The translations under genes were made by a program, and so were the position numbers. Below the pieces are notes generated by a model. It saw only the letters and a list, made by a program, of their open reading frames with translations, made no database searches and was not told the origin of the DNA. A stretch of 49,655 nucleotides of DNA, taken from JAQVYB01 sp964490935. GTDB taxonomy: Bacteria > Verrucomicrobiota > Kiritimatiellia > RZYC01. This document shows, one piece after another, positions 9,035 to 17,601 of this stretch (position 1 is its first letter; every line of letters begins with the position of its first letter). The stretch is taken from assembly GCA_964490935.1 (NCBI GenBank), contig CAZBEO010000016.1, forward strand, positions 1 to 49,655, in the 5' to 3' direction.

Positions 9035-9718
9035 ATGAATAAAGTAGCCGCAGTGATTGTCTTGCTGTTGAGCGGTTGTGCCACCGTACCCTTTCCGCTC
9101 ACGGAACGTGTGCCGGTTGATCAGATGGACCCGGGAGTTGTCCGAACGGATTTTGAGGCCAGCCTGCCTGCGAGCTATCAACTGATCAATTCCACGGTTT
9201 TCCGGTATCGTTGGCATACGCAATCGGCGGTGGGATATTTAACGGTGGATCAGGCACAGGATCGTTTTGCTCTGGCTGCCATGACCCCGATGGGTGTCAA
9301 ATTGATCGAGCTGCAAGGGGTCGGTGGGGTGGTCGAATGTACCTATGCGATAGCTGATTTCTCCGAACACATGGCCGAGGTGGCTTCCGCTATTGGACTG
9401 GATATCAAGCATATGTATTTTAATCTGGTTCCTTCACAAAATGCCGCCGTGCTAAAAACCAAGACCGAAATCAGGTATACCGATCGCACGTCCACGGGCG
9501 TTACTGAATACCTCTTTGCCGGGCAGCAACTCGTGCTGATTGAAAAGAAAATCTATGAACAGGATGAACTGATCCGCCGTGTTCGTTACTATGCGTATGA
9601 GTCTGTGGGGCAGAAATGGGTGCCGGGAGGTATCCTGTTGGACAATCGTCGGCATGGATATCGACTGGAGGTACACTTGAAGGAAGTTATGTCCATGAAT
9701 TCATCGGAAGACCTATGA
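9035..9718 (+). CDS. DUF3261-like outer-membrane lipoprotein
   Basis: A 227-residue lipoprotein. The signal peptide ends in a lipobox (LLLSGCATV, Cys15) and there is no Asp at the +2 position, so outer-membrane sorting is likely. A good AGAAGG ribosome site lies 4 bases before the ATG; the ATG at 9031 is followed at once by a stop and is not used. The rest is predicted to be mainly beta strand, with segments such as VGYLTVDQAQDRFALAAMTPMGVKLIEL that resemble the DUF3261 family found in APE clusters. LolB-type lipoproteins have a comparable fold, so it may receive product from the LolA-like protein and insert it into the outer membrane. Family assignment is by pattern and context. Confidence 0.8.
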   Translation: MNKVAAVIVLLLSGCATVPFPLTERVPVDQMDPGVVRTDFEASLPASYQLINSTVFRYRWHTQSAVGYLTVDQAQDRFALAAMTPMGVKLIELQGVGGVVECTYAIADFSEHMAEVASAIGLDIKHMYFNLVPSQNAAVLKTKTEIRYTDRTSTGVTEYLFAGQQLVLIEKKIYEQDELIRRVRYYAYESVGQKWVPGGILLDNRRHGYRLEVHLKEVMSMNSSEDL

Positions 9719-9737
9719 TCATCGGAGGTATTGTAAT

Positions 9738-11180
9738 ATGGCACCACTGAATACTGATCAGGTGATTCTTGTTCATCCGCTGGGCTACAAAGCCGATGGT
9801 GCCGGTCATGATATTTCCCGTTTGACGAACATCATGCCTCCCCTTGGTCTTGCGTATATTGCGGCTTATCTGGAACAGCACGATATTCATACAACCATCG
9901 TGGACTACTTTGCCACCCCTGATTCAGACAGCCTGTTGCAGGGCTATTTGCTCGATCTGAAGCCTGCCTTTCTGGGGATTAGCAGTACGACTTCTTCCTT
10001 TCCTGATAGTACGCGAGTGGCCAGACTGGCCAAAAAATGCCTGCCGGGCATTCAGGTGGTTGTGGGTGGGGCGCATGTCTCCGCACTGAAAGAGTCGATT
10101 CTGGAGCGATTCACGGAGATCGACTTTACGGTGGTTGGGGAAGGGGAGGCCACCTTCCTGGAACTGATTCAACGACGGGGGGAAGAGCCTGGAGAGATCA
10201 AAGGTCTGATATACCGGCAGAATGGACAGGCTGTCTTTAATGGGTATCGCGAGCCGCTTGAGTTGGATAGCCTTCCGTTTCCGGCTTATGAGAAGCTCAA
10301 GGGTTATCCTGATCGCTACACGCTGCCGATCTTTAATTATCCCACCGTGCCCAATTCCAGTTGTATTTCTAGTCGCGGGTGTCCCTACGCATGCAGCTAC
10401 TGTGATCGCTCCGTCTTCCGGCGCACATTTCGGTATAATTCAGCCGAGTATCTATACAAACACATGAGCTATCTCAAAGAACGCTTTGGTATTAGGCACC
10501 TGAATTTTTATGATGACCAATTCACGTTCAACCGGGACCGGGTGAAACAACTTTGTACGATGCTGATCAATCAGCCGCTGGATATGACGTTCAACTGCGC
10601 GGTACGTGCCGAGCATGTGGATGACGAGTTGCTGGGGATGATGAAACAAGCCGGTTGCTGGATGGCCAGTCTGGGGATTGAAACAGCGGACCTGACGTTG
10701 TTGTCCCGTCATCGTCAGAATGCGGATATTGAGTTGCTTTCGCATACCATCCGATTGATTAAAAAGAATGGAATACGCACCAAAGGATTATTAATGATCG
10801 GGTTGCCGGGTGAAACCGAAGCAACGGTTCGCAAGAGTATGGACTTTGTGTTTTCTCACCCCATTGACGATTTTAATTTGGCCAAGTTTACCCCTTTTCC
10901 CGGGTCGCCGTTATATGAGACTATTCATTCCTTGGGGACCTTTGAGGAGGACTGGGAAAAAATGGATTGTATGCAGACGGTTTTTGTCCCGGAAGGGATG
11001 ACCAAAGAACGGTTGGAGAAGCTGTTCATCAACTTCTATAAGGCTCATTATATGCGGCCGAAGGTTTTGCTTGGGTATGTAGCCATGCTGTGGAAATCAC
11101 CCGATAGTTGGAAGCGATTCTTGGTAAACGGTCTGTATTTCCTGCGATTTGCCTACAGCAATAAGCGCATCCGAAAATGA
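9738..11180 (+). CDS. cobalamin-binding-domain radical SAM enzyme (BchE-like)
   Basis: This 480-residue protein has an N-terminal Rossmann-like B12-binding domain (residues about 8-150, with MPPLGLAYIAAYLE and VVVGGAHVSAL) without the DxHxxG motif, as is common in the BchE-like class. The radical SAM core follows, with CX3CX2C at Cys215, Cys219 and Cys222 (SRGCPYACSYC). Further family landmarks are NFYDDQFTFNRDRV, ASLGIETAD and MIGLPGETEAT. Such enzymes methylate unreactive carbons, form rings or rearrange carbon skeletons. It starts 19 bases after the lipoprotein gene. It may modify or cyclise the acyl chain, replacing a simpler tailoring enzyme. The chemistry is unassigned. Confidence 0.88.
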   Translation: MAPLNTDQVILVHPLGYKADGAGHDISRLTNIMPPLGLAYIAAYLEQHDIHTTIVDYFATPDSDSLLQGYLLDLKPAFLGISSTTSSFPDSTRVARLAKKCLPGIQVVVGGAHVSALKESILERFTEIDFTVVGEGEATFLELIQRRGEEPGEIKGLIYRQNGQAVFNGYREPLELDSLPFPAYEKLKGYPDRYTLPIFNYPTVPNSSCISSRGCPYACSYCDRSVFRRTFRYNSAEYLYKHMSYLKERFGIRHLNFYDDQFTFNRDRVKQLCTMLINQPLDMTFNCAVRAEHVDDELLGMMKQAGCWMASLGIETADLTLLSRHRQNADIELLSHTIRLIKKNGIRTKGLLMIGLPGETEATVRKSMDFVFSHPIDDFNLAKFTPFPGSPLYETIHSLGTFEEDWEKMDCMQTVFVPEGMTKERLEKLFINFYKAHYMRPKVLLGYVAMLWKSPDSWKRFLVNGLYFLRFAYSNKRIRK

Positions 11181-11253
11181 GGCCTTGTGTCGATCCGGTG
11201 AGAACCAATAGAATGAACGTTTCATCCAGTTAGTAATGATAAGGAAGCAGGGC

Positions 11254-11739
11254 ATGTCAGCACGTAGAAAAATCCAACACTTTAAGCGCGATGCGGATGC
11301 GCCAGCTTCCTTGAAATTGACGTTGTCACGACGCGTTCAATTTCGTGAAGTGGATAGTATGTGGATCGTCTGGCACGGGCACTACGTCGCCTTCTTTGAA
11401 GAAATAGGAACGGAGCTGCGTCGTCGGTGCGGATTATCCTATCAGCGGTTTGTGGAGGAGCGTCTGGCGGTGCCCATTGTCCAATGTCATGTGGATTACC
11501 GCCAACCCTTGTTGCTGGATGAGGATTTTACCATCAGTGCCGAGCTGCTCTGGTCGGACGCGGCGCGCATCAATATTGAATACATTATTCGCAAAGCGGA
11601 TGGCTCCATTGCCGCCACGGGCTATACCGTGCAGTTGTTCGTGGACGGAAAATCCAATCAACCCTTTTATGTGCCTCCACCGCTTTTTGATGAAACACGG
11701 CAACGCTGGCTGGATGGCGAATTTGAGGACATGCAGTGA
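11254..11739 (+). CDS. 4-hydroxybenzoyl-CoA-thioesterase-type (hot-dog) acyl thioesterase
   Basis: A hot-dog fold thioesterase of 161 residues from the ATG at 11254, which has a GGAAG-type site upstream. An in-frame ATG at 11236 would add six residues but has weaker initiation context. The family signature is VQFREVDSMWIVWHGHYVAFFEE, with Asp34 at the catalytic position and the WHGxY stretch typical of this group, followed by VQCHVDYRQPLLLDE. Its TGA overlaps the GTG start of the next ketosynthase. Thioesterases of this type accompany APE clusters and may edit stalled chains or release the product. Substrate form (ACP or CoA thioester) is not evident. Confidence 0.9.
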   Translation: MSARRKIQHFKRDADAPASLKLTLSRRVQFREVDSMWIVWHGHYVAFFEEIGTELRRRCGLSYQRFVEERLAVPIVQCHVDYRQPLLLDEDFTISAELLWSDAARINIEYIIRKADGSIAATGYTVQLFVDGKSNQPFYVPPPLFDETRQRWLDGEFEDMQ

Positions 11740-12863
11740 GGGCGGTCATCGTTGCGGCTGATGTAATCACGGCGTATGGGCCAGGGCTTGATTGTCTTTG
11801 GGCGGGGGTGTGCGCCGGGCAGTCTGCCATACGCCCGGTTGATCGTTTCCCGGTGGAGGCGTTTGCCTGCCGGAAGGCGGCCTTGATTGATTCATTGGAT
11901 GTCCATGCCCCTGATTCACTGGTCATGCAAATGCTCCGGCCCATGCTGAAGCACGGCCCGCATGAGTGGCCTGCTTCAACAAAACTGTTGTTGGCAACCA
12001 CCACCGGTGAAATTGATGTGCTGGAGCGGGGGATCGTTGAACAGAGAAAAGATCTTGCTGATAGTCGTATGACGATCCTGCTTGAGCAGGTTAGTCAGTG
12101 TTGTGGCGGCTTGAAGAAGGGCCTGGTGATTTCATCGGCCTGTGCCTCATCGACGGCCGCTATCGCGCAAGCCGCTTCCTTGATCCGATCCGGAATCGAA
12201 GCGTCTGTGCTAGTGGTGGCCTGTGATTGTGTGACCGAATTTGTTTTTTCAGGATTTTCAGCGCTGCGTGCACTGAGCCCGGAGGTGGCGCGTCCGTTTG
12301 ATCGACACCGCGACGGGCTTTCCCTTGGGGAAGGTGCCGGTTACGTTTTGATGATGTCGGCGGACCTAGCGCAGCGGTTAGGCCAACCCATCCTCGGTGA
12401 GGTCATGGGGTGGGGCATGAGCAATGATGCCAACCACATGACCGGTCCCTCGCGCGATGGGGCCGGGTTGAAACACGCGATTGAGCTGGCCTTTCAAACG
12501 AGTGGTGCCTCGGCCAACGAGGTGCGTGCGGTTTGTGCGCATGGAACTGGGACGGTGTATAACGACTCGATGGAGCTAAAGGCCTTTAAGGCTGTCTTTG
12601 AGCAGGCCCGCCCGACCTTTTCGATCAAAGGGGGCACGGGGCATACCATGGGTAGTGCGGGATTGATTGAGGCGCTGCTGGCCTTGCAGGTCGCGAAGAC
12701 GGGGATTGTGCCGGGAACGGTTGGTTTGCAGGAGCCTGATGAGGAAGCGGTCGGTTGGGCCTCGCCGGAAAACCAGGTGTGTGGTCCGGGGTGGATTCTT
12801 TCAACCAATTCAGGATTTGGCGGGACCAATGCGGCACTGTTGTTGAAAAGGAATAGGGAGTAG
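11736..12863 (+). CDS. beta-ketoacyl-ACP synthase, second copy
   Basis: A 375-residue condensing enzyme with an intact triad: Cys136 in SSACASST, His269 in CAHGTGTVYND and His303 in GGTGHTMGSAG. It is shorter than FabF because the N-terminal region is compact. The GTG start overlaps the thioesterase stop (GTGA). It lies directly before the half-length, Cys-less ketosynthase-like gene. The pair resembles the ketosynthase plus chain-length factor arrangement of APE clusters and aromatic type II PKSs, so this is probably the partner KS of a heterodimer, while the gene at 2140-3378 acts elsewhere in elongation. That division of labour is inference. Confidence 0.92.
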   Translation: MRAVIVAADVITAYGPGLDCLWAGVCAGQSAIRPVDRFPVEAFACRKAALIDSLDVHAPDSLVMQMLRPMLKHGPHEWPASTKLLLATTTGEIDVLERGIVEQRKDLADSRMTILLEQVSQCCGGLKKGLVISSACASSTAAIAQAASLIRSGIEASVLVVACDCVTEFVFSGFSALRALSPEVARPFDRHRDGLSLGEGAGYVLMMSADLAQRLGQPILGEVMGWGMSNDANHMTGPSRDGAGLKHAIELAFQTSGASANEVRAVCAHGTGTVYNDSMELKAFKAVFEQARPTFSIKGGTGHTMGSAGLIEALLALQVAKTGIVPGTVGLQEPDEEAVGWASPENQVCGPGWILSTNSGFGGTNAALLLKRNRE

Positions 12864-12872
12864 AGGTGCAGT

Positions 12873-13484
12873 ATGGCTGTTTTCGGAGCAGGCTGGATCA
12901 ATGAAGAATCGTATGGGCTTTGGCAGAAGCATACCTGCTCGACGTACGCCTCTTTTAAAGAAATCAGAAGTTCCGAAAACGAACTCTTTAAAAGTCCGGT
13001 AAAGAATTTTGGCCGCTTTGATCTGCCCTCGAAGTTTGCATGTATTTCTGTTGCCTTGGCGCTCAGCGATGCAGGAATGAGCTGCGGACAGGATGAGCAA
13101 TGGGATATAGGCCTGCTGGGCACCAACTCGATGGGAGCGGTGGCGGCAAATGCCGCCTATTTTAAGGATTTTGTGGATTGCGGACGGACCATGGGGCGAG
13201 GCAATTTGTTTATATATACCCTGCCCAGCAGTCCGTTGGCAGAGGCGTCGATTCATTTTGGCCTGCAGGGGCCGCTTCTGTACGCCACCAATGCAACGGG
13301 TGATATGCTGGATATGATTCAGACCTGTTCTTTGCTTGTGACCGATGGTCAGGCGGAGCGGATGCTGCTGGTGCGTTACACGGAAACAGGTGGGTTCTGT
13401 TGTCTGCTGGATGGGGACTTGAACAGCAGCGTTTCTGCTCTTGATGCAATAAAAAAGATAGCGCATAGTGCTTGGTTGCTTTAA
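12873..13484 (+). CDS. half-length ketosynthase-like protein without the catalytic Cys (chain-length-factor type)
   Basis: A 203-residue protein matching only the N-terminal half of the thiolase fold, as in the small ketosynthase-like family (Ketoacyl-synt_2 type) of APE clusters. The alignment QWDIGLLGTNSMGAVAANAAYF corresponds to the early KS strand-helix, and LYATNATGDMLDMI falls where active enzymes have SACASG, so Asn140 replaces the nucleophilic Cys. No HATxT or NxGH half follows; the next gene is an unrelated radical SAM protein, so this is not simply a frameshift. It begins 9 bases after the active ketosynthase. It probably dimerises with that enzyme and sets chain length or priming specificity. 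Confidence 0.78.
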   Translation: MAVFGAGWINEESYGLWQKHTCSTYASFKEIRSSENELFKSPVKNFGRFDLPSKFACISVALALSDAGMSCGQDEQWDIGLLGTNSMGAVAANAAYFKDFVDCGRTMGRGNLFIYTLPSSPLAEASIHFGLQGPLLYATNATGDMLDMIQTCSLLVTDGQAERMLLVRYTETGGFCCLLDGDLNSSVSALDAIKKIAHSAWLL

Positions 13485-13511
13485 CCCAAAACGTATAAGG
13501 AATGCTCTCAG

Positions 13512-14780
13512 ATGTGGATGAAACTAATATATCCAAAATGGCCTAAATTGCCGAATCAACCGGAATTTCATTTGCCGCCGCATGGGCCGGTTGTCTTTGC
13601 GGCCACGGTGCCTGATGAGGTGCATCTGACGTTCTGCGATGAGCATGTGCAGCAGTTGCAGTTGGATGATACCCCGGACCTGGTGGCCATTTCCTGTATG
13701 TTGTCCTGCCAGATTCCGCGAGGATGGGAGATTGCTGATCAGTACCGTGCACGCGGCATTCCCGTTCTCTTTGGTGGCATTGCCGCTCAACTTCATGCTG
13801 AAGAAACCATGCTCCATGCCGACTCCGTGTTCCTGGGTGAAGCGGAAGGCCGAACCGCCCTTGTCCTGGAGGATTTTCGAAAAGGTCAGCTCAAGCGGGT
13901 CTATGATTATCATGGTAATTTCCCCGACATCAATTTGGTGGGCCCGGCGCGTCGTTCTATCCTTGATCGGGAGGCGTATAATTATCGAGGCGTGCAGATG
14001 GTGGACCTTGTTCACGCCTCGCGCGGATGCCGATTTAATTGTTTTCCCTGCTGTACGCCGTTTCTCGGCGGGCGGCAGTTTCGTCCGCGCCCATTCGATA
14101 AGGTGATCGAGGAATTGGAAGGCATTGATAATAACCGCCTGTTCATCGTGGATAATTCCCTAGCGCAGGATGATGAGTGGGAACGTGAATTGTTTCGTCG
14201 CATGATTCCGTTGAAAAAGAAGTGGGTGTCTCATCCCATTCGCGAAAAGGATGACATTCTCGATTTGGCGGCAGAAGCGGGCTGCTGGTATGTGTATCAA
14301 GCCATCTTTGATACGTCGGATGTGATTCGCAATCGCATAAAAAAATATAAAGACCGGGGTATCGGGGTCGAGGGCACGATCATTCTCGGCACCGATGATC
14401 AGGATGAAGACGACATTAAGCGGCTGATTGATTTTCTCCTGGAAGTGGAACTGGATTTGGCCGAATTTACCGTGCTTACTCCTTTCCTGCATACACCGAT
14501 ACGTGCGCAAATGGAGGCGGAAAACCGAATCCTGCATAATGACTGGCGACGCTACACTGCGGGGGAAGCCGTCTTTAAACCGGCCAAAATGTCGGCAGAT
14601 AAACTTAATGAAATGTTTCAGTACGCATGGGATACCTTTTACTATGACCAAACCAAGGAAGTGAAAATGGCACAGCTCTATCGTAAGGTGATTCAGCGTG
14701 AAGTGGAGGATGGCACCTATAAAAGCGTTCGGTTGAATAGAAAGCACTGGGATAAGAAAAAAGAAAGCGCCTCATCATGA
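13512..14780 (+). CDS. second cobalamin-type radical SAM enzyme
   Basis: A 422-residue protein with an N-terminal B12-binding-like domain (PDLVAISCMLSCQIPRGWEI, then GIPVLFGGIAAQLHAEET) and a radical SAM core with CX3CX2C at Cys173, Cys177 and Cys180 (SRGCRFNCFPCC, with an extra Cys directly after). Later landmarks are LFIVDNSLAQDDEW and GTIILGTDDQDEDDI. It differs substantially from the enzyme at 9738-11180, so the two probably catalyse different steps. The gene is 27 bases after the chain-length-factor-like gene, and its stop region overlaps the start of the following methyltransferase by 4 bases. Role in the pathway is unknown; carbon methylation or ring formation are the precedents for the class. 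Confidence 0.86.
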   Translation: MWMKLIYPKWPKLPNQPEFHLPPHGPVVFAATVPDEVHLTFCDEHVQQLQLDDTPDLVAISCMLSCQIPRGWEIADQYRARGIPVLFGGIAAQLHAEETMLHADSVFLGEAEGRTALVLEDFRKGQLKRVYDYHGNFPDINLVGPARRSILDREAYNYRGVQMVDLVHASRGCRFNCFPCCTPFLGGRQFRPRPFDKVIEELEGIDNNRLFIVDNSLAQDDEWERELFRRMIPLKKKWVSHPIREKDDILDLAAEAGCWYVYQAIFDTSDVIRNRIKKYKDRGIGVEGTIILGTDDQDEDDIKRLIDFLLEVELDLAEFTVLTPFLHTPIRAQMEAENRILHNDWRRYTAGEAVFKPAKMSADKLNEMFQYAWDTFYYDQTKEVKMAQLYRKVIQREVEDGTYKSVRLNRKHWDKKKESASS

Positions 14781-15847
14781 GTTCAATTCTTAGGGCCCGT
14801 CCGGCGAGTGTCATGGAAGCAAGCTACAACGCCCAGATGATTGCTTTTGCACCTTTGGTTTTTCAAGCAGCGAAATCCATGCGGGATTTGGGTATGCTGG
14901 AGTTCATTGCCAAAAAGGGGAAAGCCGGCGCGACCATTGCGGAAATGGCCGACGCCTTGGGCCTGACGGCCTATGCCATCACCGTCCTGCTGGAAGTTGG
15001 TGAAAAAATCGGGTTGACCGAAAATCGGGATGGAACGGTTGTGCTGTTGGCCACCGGGCGAATGATTCAGAGCGATCCGATGACGCGTATCAATATGGAT
15101 TTTACCCACGACGTGTGCTACCAGGGCCTTTTTTATCTGGAGGAAGCCCTGAAAACGGGAACAGCCAGTGGACTGAAGGTCTTCGGAGAATGGGACACCA
15201 TCTATGAAGCCCTTTCCTCCCTGCCGGAAAAAGCACAGAAAAGTTGGTTTGCCTTTGATCACTACTATTCAGATGCCGCTTTTCCTGCCGCCTTGCCTTT
15301 TGTTTTTGCCCAACATCCCAAACGGATCATGGATGTGGGGGGGAACACCGGCAAGTGGTCCATTCAATGTTGCAATTACAATCCGGATGTACAAATGACG
15401 ATACTGGATTTGCCTGGTCAGTTGGGCTTGGCCAAGCAGCATATAGCGGAAGCTGGAGTCGCTGATCGAGTCGTCCTGTGTCCCATGAACCTGCTGGATC
15501 ATTCCGTTCCCTTTCCCAAAGGATGCGATGTGCTCTGGATGAGTCAGTTCCTGGTATGTTTTTCTGAGGAGCATGTCGTGGCCCTCTTAAAAAGAGCGGC
15601 CGAGGCGCTGGATGAGGGCGGCGTGCTGTTTATTCTTGATACGTTCTGCGATCGGCAGATGAACGAAGTCGGAGAGTTCTGTCTGGAAGCGTCGTCTCTG
15701 TATTTCACCTGTATGGCCAATGGAAACAGCCGCATGTATACCTTTAAAAGCATGTCCACCTTTATTCAGCAAGCCGGATTGCAGATTCTGGATCAGCACG
15801 ACCATCTCGGTGGAAGTCATACCTTGATTCGCTGTGGGCGTGCGTAA
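14777..15847 (+). CDS. SAM-dependent O-methyltransferase (dimerisation HTH plus class I methyltransferase domain)
   Basis: This 356-residue protein has an N-terminal winged-helix dimerisation domain (GKAGATIAEMADALGLTAYAITVLLE) and a C-terminal Rossmann domain with the SAM-binding motif MDVGGNTGKWS near residue 185 and the acidic strand end TILDLPGQ. This architecture is typical of plant-like and polyketide O-methyltransferases (Methyltransf_2 family). The catalytic His of that family is not obvious: the expected region reads QFLVCFSEEHV, so C-methylation or a changed mechanism is possible. The start overlaps the preceding radical SAM gene (ATGA). It ends the uninterrupted part of the operon; a repeat relic follows. 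Confidence 0.87.
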   Translation: MSSILRARPASVMEASYNAQMIAFAPLVFQAAKSMRDLGMLEFIAKKGKAGATIAEMADALGLTAYAITVLLEVGEKIGLTENRDGTVVLLATGRMIQSDPMTRINMDFTHDVCYQGLFYLEEALKTGTASGLKVFGEWDTIYEALSSLPEKAQKSWFAFDHYYSDAAFPAALPFVFAQHPKRIMDVGGNTGKWSIQCCNYNPDVQMTILDLPGQLGLAKQHIAEAGVADRVVLCPMNLLDHSVPFPKGCDVLWMSQFLVCFSEEHVVALLKRAAEALDEGGVLFILDTFCDRQMNEVGEFCLEASSLYFTCMANGNSRMYTFKSMSTFIQQAGLQILDQHDHLGGSHTLIRCGRA

Positions 15848-15850
15848 GGA

Positions 15851-16103
15851 GAGTCCTTCAGCAATTTCGTGAGAAACGACGCGGCGATAGATTGGAGAGA
15901 TTTTGAACGCAGAGAAGCCAGAATTGCGAATTTTGGGAGGGATGCTGTCCTCAGCGTCCGGTTATTTTCTCCAGCTCATTCCTTATTTCTCTTGCTCTCC
16001 GCGCTCATTCTCCGCACGGCTCGCGGGGACTCTCGCCCTCCCGAAACGCGCTCACTCTCCGCTTGGCCCGTGGGGACACGGGCCCTCCCGAGAGGGGAGA
16101 TAC
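15851..16103 (+). repeat. degenerate copy A of a dispersed inverted-repeat element
   Basis: This relic fills most of the 277-base gene-free stretch 15848-16124. It begins with a decayed terminal sequence (about 15854-15873, ending TTTCGTGAG), then matches the reverse complement of 30584-30764: GCGGCGATAGATTG, AATTTTGGGAGGGATGCTG, CAGCTCATTCCTTATTTC. A 47-base internal segment is duplicated in tandem (16001-16047 and 16048-16094). It includes a perfect 8-bp hairpin, GGCCCGTG-GGGA-CACGGGCC, and a second small hairpin CCCTC-CCGA-GAGGG. The other end of the element is missing. No open frame or transposase lies inside. Confidence 0.8.
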
Positions 16104-16124
16104 TGAGTTAGAAAGTTTGTACGT

Positions 16125-17324
16125 ATGTGTGAAGCTTCCATGAAAACTGCCGACCCACCTGTTCCGATCACGAAGGCGGAGGTCTGGTGTGTTATCCCGG
16201 TCTACAATAATGGCGCAACCGTCAAGCAGGTGGCGGTGGCCTGTCGTGACCTGGGATTCCCCGTGTTGGTGGTGGATGATGGCAGCACGGATGCTCGTGT
16301 AGCGGAACTCCTCGATGGAACCCACATTCCTGTTGTCACCCACGCCGTGAATCAGGGTAAGGGACAGGCTATTCTAACGGCTCTTTCCTATGTGAAAGAT
16401 AAAAAGGGGCGGTTCATGATCACGATCGATGGGGATGGGCAGCATCTCCCCGCCGACTGCGAACGCTTCCTCCCCTTGTTGCAGGAGGTCCCGGCCTCCA
16501 TCGTCATTGGATGCCGCAATATGGAGGTGGAACATGTTCCGAACCGAAGTAAGTTTGGGCGGTCTTTTTCAAATTTCTGGTTGCAGCTTGAAACAGGTGT
16601 GGCCATGCCGGACACCCAGAGTGGGTTTAGAGCCTATCCAGTGGACTATCTTGCGCAACTGAAATTGAAGGGGCGTCGCTATGATTTTGAAGTGGAAGTG
16701 CTGGCCAGAGCACTCTGGGCCGGACTGCATGTGCAATCGGTAGAGATAAGTGTGTGGTACCCGCCAAAAGAAGAGCGCGTATCGAGTTTTCACCCTCTCA
16801 AAGACAATGTCCGAATTTCGCTGACCCATACGCGCCTGATCATCCGGCGTCTTTTGCCCTGGCCTATAAAAAAATTGGTCCATCATTCCCATGATCTCTC
16901 TTTCTTTCGTTCACCAAAAAAGTTCATTCGCCTGTTGCTGAGCGAGCATGTTTCACCCGTTGAACTGGGTTTCTCGGCAGGTGTGGGAACCTTTGTCGCC
17001 ACACTCCCCATCTTTGGGCTTCATACGGTCGTGATTGTCTTTATAACCACTCGGTTGAATTTGAACCGATTGATGGGGGTGGCCATTCAAAATCTTTGTA
17101 TGCCGCCTTTTGTACCGCTCTTCTGCATCGAAATTGGACATTATTTGCGTTTTAAGAGCCTGTTGACCGAGGCCTCGAAGCAAACCATCCTCTATCAGGG
17201 GCATTGGCGGCTAGTTGAATGGGGTATCGGGGCTATTTTTGTTGCACCGGTGCTTGCGGCACTGGTTGGATTCATCGTTTTCTTGCTGGCATCGGCACTC
17301 CAACGCTGTTTCCGAACCACATAG
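16125..17324 (+). CDS. GT2 family glycosyltransferase with C-terminal DUF2062 membrane domain
   Basis: A 399-residue protein. Residues about 20-260 form a DPM1/GT2 transferase: VIPVYNNGATVKQV, VVDDGSTD and the metal-binding IDGDGQH, later DTQSGFRAYP. Residues about 265-395 form a DUF2062 domain with membrane helices (GFSAGVGTFVATLPIFGLHT, GIGAIFVAPVLAALVGFIVF). An alternative ATG lies at 16140. Enzymes of this type add a sugar to a lipid carrier at the inner membrane, and GT2 proteins together with LpxL-like acyltransferases accompany APE loci, so it may build the glycolipid head to which the chain is attached. The gene is bracketed by relics of the same repeat element in the same orientation (15851-16103 and 17407-17595). 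Confidence 0.9.
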   Translation: MCEASMKTADPPVPITKAEVWCVIPVYNNGATVKQVAVACRDLGFPVLVVDDGSTDARVAELLDGTHIPVVTHAVNQGKGQAILTALSYVKDKKGRFMITIDGDGQHLPADCERFLPLLQEVPASIVIGCRNMEVEHVPNRSKFGRSFSNFWLQLETGVAMPDTQSGFRAYPVDYLAQLKLKGRRYDFEVEVLARALWAGLHVQSVEISVWYPPKEERVSSFHPLKDNVRISLTHTRLIIRRLLPWPIKKLVHHSHDLSFFRSPKKFIRLLLSEHVSPVELGFSAGVGTFVATLPIFGLHTVVIVFITTRLNLNRLMGVAIQNLCMPPFVPLFCIEIGHYLRFKSLLTEASKQTILYQGHWRLVEWGIGAIFVAPVLAALVGFIVFLLASALQRCFRTT

Positions 17325-17406
17325 TACATTAGCTCATTACTTGCAAAAAAAGGTTTTCCAACGAATGAAGAGAGCAACGAATGAAAGACGCGAAAAATAA
17401 GAGTCC

Positions 17407-17595
17407 GTTTATTTTTCTCCAGCTCATTCCATATTTCTCTTCCTCTCCGCGCTCACTCTCCGCTTGGCCCGTGGGGACACGGGCCCTCCCGAGAGGGAAG
17501 AAATGGCTGGTGCCTTTGTCGTGGTCCCGGCCTGCCAAAAAATTGACAAATGCATCAAAAAACGCCCTGTTGTTTCACGAAATTCCAGGAAGAAC
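17407..17595 (+). repeat. partial copy B of the dispersed inverted-repeat element
   Basis: This relic lies in the gene-free stretch 17325-17601. It contains the shared core (CAGCTCATTCC, then CGCTTGGCCCGTGGGGACA) and continues to the opposite terminus TGTTTCACGAAATTCC with GGAAGAAC at the end, the arm missing from copy A. It has the same orientation as copy A and is opposite to the fuller copy at 30479-30773. It retains the hairpin GGCCCGTG-GGGA-CACGGGCC. The next gene's ATG is only 6 bases after the element's end, so the element forms that gene's 5' leader. Confidence 0.8.
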
Positions 17596-17601
17596 TAAAA
17601 A

